A stretch of DNA of 13,205 bases, from NCBI GenBank assembly GCA_964434855.1, contig CAYSWR010000030.1:1-13205 (forward strand), read 5' to 3'. This DNA comes from UBA8516 sp964434855 (GTDB taxonomy: Archaea; Thermoproteota; Nitrososphaeria; Nitrososphaerales; Nitrosopumilaceae). The notes beneath the pieces are model-generated. The model worked only from the letters and a program-made list of their open reading frames with translations, made no database searches and was not told the DNA's origin. A program made the translations under genes and the position numbers. Below are positions 13,083 to 13,205 of the stretch, in pieces. Each line of letters begins with the position of its first letter. Position 1 is the stretch's first letter.

Positions 13083-13205
13083 ATTTTGTGTCTTGATGTA
13101 TGATAAACCGGATAATGAAGCTTTAGGCCATTGTGGTATTCAGATATAGTTTCAAATCGGTATTCTTCAAATGACTTTACAATTTGATGCAAATCTCCAC
13201 CTATT
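13079..13205 (-). CDS. C-terminal end of an unidentified gene (partial)
   Basis: A minus-strand frame is open from the window edge (in frame from 13204) for 41 codons to a TGA at 13081-13079. It ends GLKLHYPVYHTSRHKI. The TGA overlaps the ATG of the 624-residue surface gene as ATGA, the usual arrangement of translationally coupled genes. The other frames on this strand contain stops. The composition (many Glu, Tyr, His and Lys) looks protein-like, but the fragment is too short to name. If real, the TATA-like box at 13102-13109 lies inside this gene and the two genes may also be co-transcribed. Confidence 0.5.
   Translation of the reverse strand, partial: IGGDLHQIVKSFEEYRFETISEYHNGLKLHYPVYHTSRHKI

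Noticed and set aside
1..13205. CRISPR array, tRNA, rRNA or insertion sequence
   Set aside because: No regularly spaced repeats, no cloverleaf or rRNA-like sequence, and no transposase or integrase were found on reading either strand.

Overview
The window looks like a stretch of a mesophilic ammonia-oxidising archaeon (Nitrososphaerota/Thaumarchaeota, Nitrosopumilus-like). The reasons are low G+C, TATA boxes about 22-30 nt upstream of start codons with almost no leader, several TTG starts, a membrane-anchored tandem plastocyanin-like protein next to heme O synthase, a lysine-type (K+-independent) membrane pyrophosphatase, a DUF2024 protein, mini zinc-finger proteins, and secreted proteins carrying S-layer-like LTET...F..T repeats. 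This assignment comes from recognising protein families, not from a database search.

Left part (1-3700) holds short, tightly packed genes. Heme O synthase (ctaB, minus) diverges from a five-helix membrane protein with two C-terminal type-1 copper domains. A JAMM metalloprotease follows 7 nt after the copper protein. A cyclophilin-like protein and a very small C2H2 zinc-finger gene (32 codons) lie on the minus strand. DUF2024 is divergent from the cyclophilin-like gene, with one AT box exactly midway between the two ATGs. A 65-residue Cys/His protein then ends on stop codons shared with the pyrophosphatase gene.

Middle part (3690-8230) is all on the minus strand: the H+-translocating pyrophosphatase (hppA), a SprT/WLM-type zincin, a 467-residue protein with a class III nucleotidyl-cyclase-like domain plus a beta-rich C-terminal domain, and a 123-residue protein resembling a thaumarchaeal output domain. 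Two intergenic stretches here (7679-7856 and 8229-8590) carry inverted repeats and tiny plus-strand reading frames.

Right part (8591-13205) is a cell-surface cluster on the minus strand: a secreted, C-terminally membrane-anchored metzincin-type protease of 822 residues, and upstream of it a 624-residue secreted protein. Both carry the same N-terminal LTET repeat type. The latter overlaps by ATGA with the end of a further gene that runs off the window.

Functional themes are respiratory/copper electron transfer and heme O supply, pyrophosphate-driven ion pumping, several small metal-binding proteins, a possible nucleotide-signalling protein with unusual active-site residues, and a surface protease/surface protein pair. 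The cyclase-like gene is the strongest candidate for an undescribed system, but no recognisable effector gene is adjacent.
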